A stretch of DNA of 5,178 nucleotides from Clostridia bacterium (lineage in GTDB: Bacteria > Bacillota > Clostridia > Oscillospirales > Acutalibacteraceae): NCBI GenBank assembly GCA_017631745.1, contig JAGBSR010000094.1, forward strand, positions 1 through 5,178, written 5' to 3'. Shown here piece after piece: positions 4,746 through 5,178 of the stretch. Below the pieces are notes generated by a model. It was not told where the DNA came from, did not search any database, and was given only the letters and a program-made list of their open reading frames with translations. Both the position numbers and the translations under genes were made by a program. Positions within the stretch are counted from its first letter, which is position 1; every line of letters starts with the position of its first letter.

Positions 4746-4774
4746 AGTATACAGTCTTTTTTTATAAAAGTCAA
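4746..4774 (-). promoter_or_regulatory. Strong sigma-A-type promoter of the three-peptide operon
   Basis: On the minus strand TTGACT (4769-4774) and TATACT (4746-4751) each match five of six consensus bases and are separated by exactly 17 nt. A/T tracts just upstream (4775-4830 region, including seven consecutive T on the minus strand at 4784-4790) could act as an UP element. Expected start is near 4739, giving a leader of about 114 nt before peptide C. This is the best promoter match in the window and suggests high expression. Confidence 0.85.
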
Positions 4775-5070
4775 GGGAAAAAGTAAAAAAACATCAGAAT
4801 TTGCTGAAAAATATTTTATTTTTCAACATTTTTAACATATGCCATGTAAAAAATATGCAAGCTAAAATGAATATAGCCTGTCTCAGTTTGTTTGCTGCAA
4901 CCAAAATGCAATCATATAATACCCCGAAAATTGTTAAAAACTGTGTGGATTTTTTGCTTTGGAAAGAGCGTTGCCAATGCGGTTTGATTACCGCCCGAAT
5001 AAAAAAATAATGTGAAGACCTCTGCAAGACACAGATAAATATAAACCACTTCTGGTGGGCTGATACCAAC
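4775..5070. other. AT-rich stretch with no supportable gene
   Basis: Open frames exist on both strands, but they overlap each other, need a TTG start and have no ribosome site, so I do not call them. The stretch holds a perfect 9-bp A/T hairpin, TGAAAAATA (4805-4813) with 4817-4825 and a TTT loop, and a 5-bp G/C hairpin GCGGT/ACCGC (4979-4983/4990-4994). Neither has a T-run that would make a convincing terminator. I see no tRNA or riboswitch signature. Confidence 0.6.
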
Positions 5071-5079
5071 TAAAACGCA

Positions 5080-5178
5080 ATTATTCATTATTCATCAGCG
5101 AAGCGGCTTCAATATTCAATATTCATTAAGAAAAGTAGCAATAGTTCAAATGAATAATGAAGGATGAATATTGAAGAA
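5080..5178. repeat. AT-rich direct and inverted repeats at the right edge (possible MITE-like element, truncated)
   Basis: ATTATTC occurs twice in tandem (5080-5086 and 5087-5093). CATTATTCAT (5086-5095) has an exact inverted copy at 5150-5159, and CTTCAATATTCA (5107-5118) has one at 5165-5176. A small palindrome GAAGC-G-GCTTC lies at 5100-5110. The two inverted pairs occur in crossed rather than nested order, so this is not a single simple hairpin. The element may continue beyond the window. No coding capacity is seen. Confidence 0.55.

Noticed and set aside
4794..5069. Open frames on the minus strand (91 codons) and plus strand (69 codons, 4801-5010)
   Set aside because: Both begin with TTG, lack a ribosome site, overlap each other antisense, and look like translated AT-rich DNA.

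Overview
The window looks like a chromosomal segment of a low-to-mid-GC Gram-positive bacterium, most likely a gut-type clostridium of the Oscillospiraceae/Ruminococcaceae kind. This rests on AGGAGG-type ribosome sites before most genes, sigma-A-like promoters, hairpin plus T-run terminators, an N-terminal zinc ribbon joined to an extracytoplasmic SH3 domain, and a C-terminal Cys/His tail on the esterase of a type I recall from secreted proteins of this group. The taxonomy is inference from style. Every gene I can support is on the minus strand, so transcription runs from right to left.

From right to left: 5080-5178 holds AT-rich direct and inverted repeats and may be the edge of a small repeat element. 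4775-5070 has no gene I can support. A near-consensus promoter (4746-4774) starts a transcript with a structured leader of about 114 nt. It carries three tandem paralogous genes for 45-47 residue leaderless amphipathic peptides (C 4488-4625, B 4277-4417, A 4063-4206). The two spacers are exactly 70 nt each and each contains a hairpin. The unit ends at a strong terminator (4006-4043). This peptide operon is the most likely undescribed system here: its layout recalls PSM-beta/SLUSH peptides or multi-peptide leaderless bacteriocins, but the sequences match none that I know.

Next comes an MFS transporter of the FucP-like type (2741-3901) with an extended -10 promoter. It is followed after 65 nt by a four-helix DUF4345-like membrane protein (2265-2675) that ends at a clear terminator (2218-2246). 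Between that terminator and the next promoter (2067-2095) lies an 81-bp nested palindrome able to fold as a near-perfect four-way cloverleaf (2117-2197). The promoter drives an exported alpha/beta hydrolase (1000-2031) with a GWSMG nucleophile elbow and a Cys/His-rich C-terminal tail. Its 3' region holds a hairpin, pyrimidine-rich tracts and a terminator (765-802). The left edge cuts a zinc-ribbon/TM/SH3 protein (1-668).

The genes do not form one obvious pathway. There are at least three transcription units: the peptide operon, MFS plus DUF4345, and the esterase, with the zinc-ribbon gene probably a fourth. Nothing in the window is an evident exporter, immunity or maturation gene for the peptides, so their export, if any, would depend on genes elsewhere.
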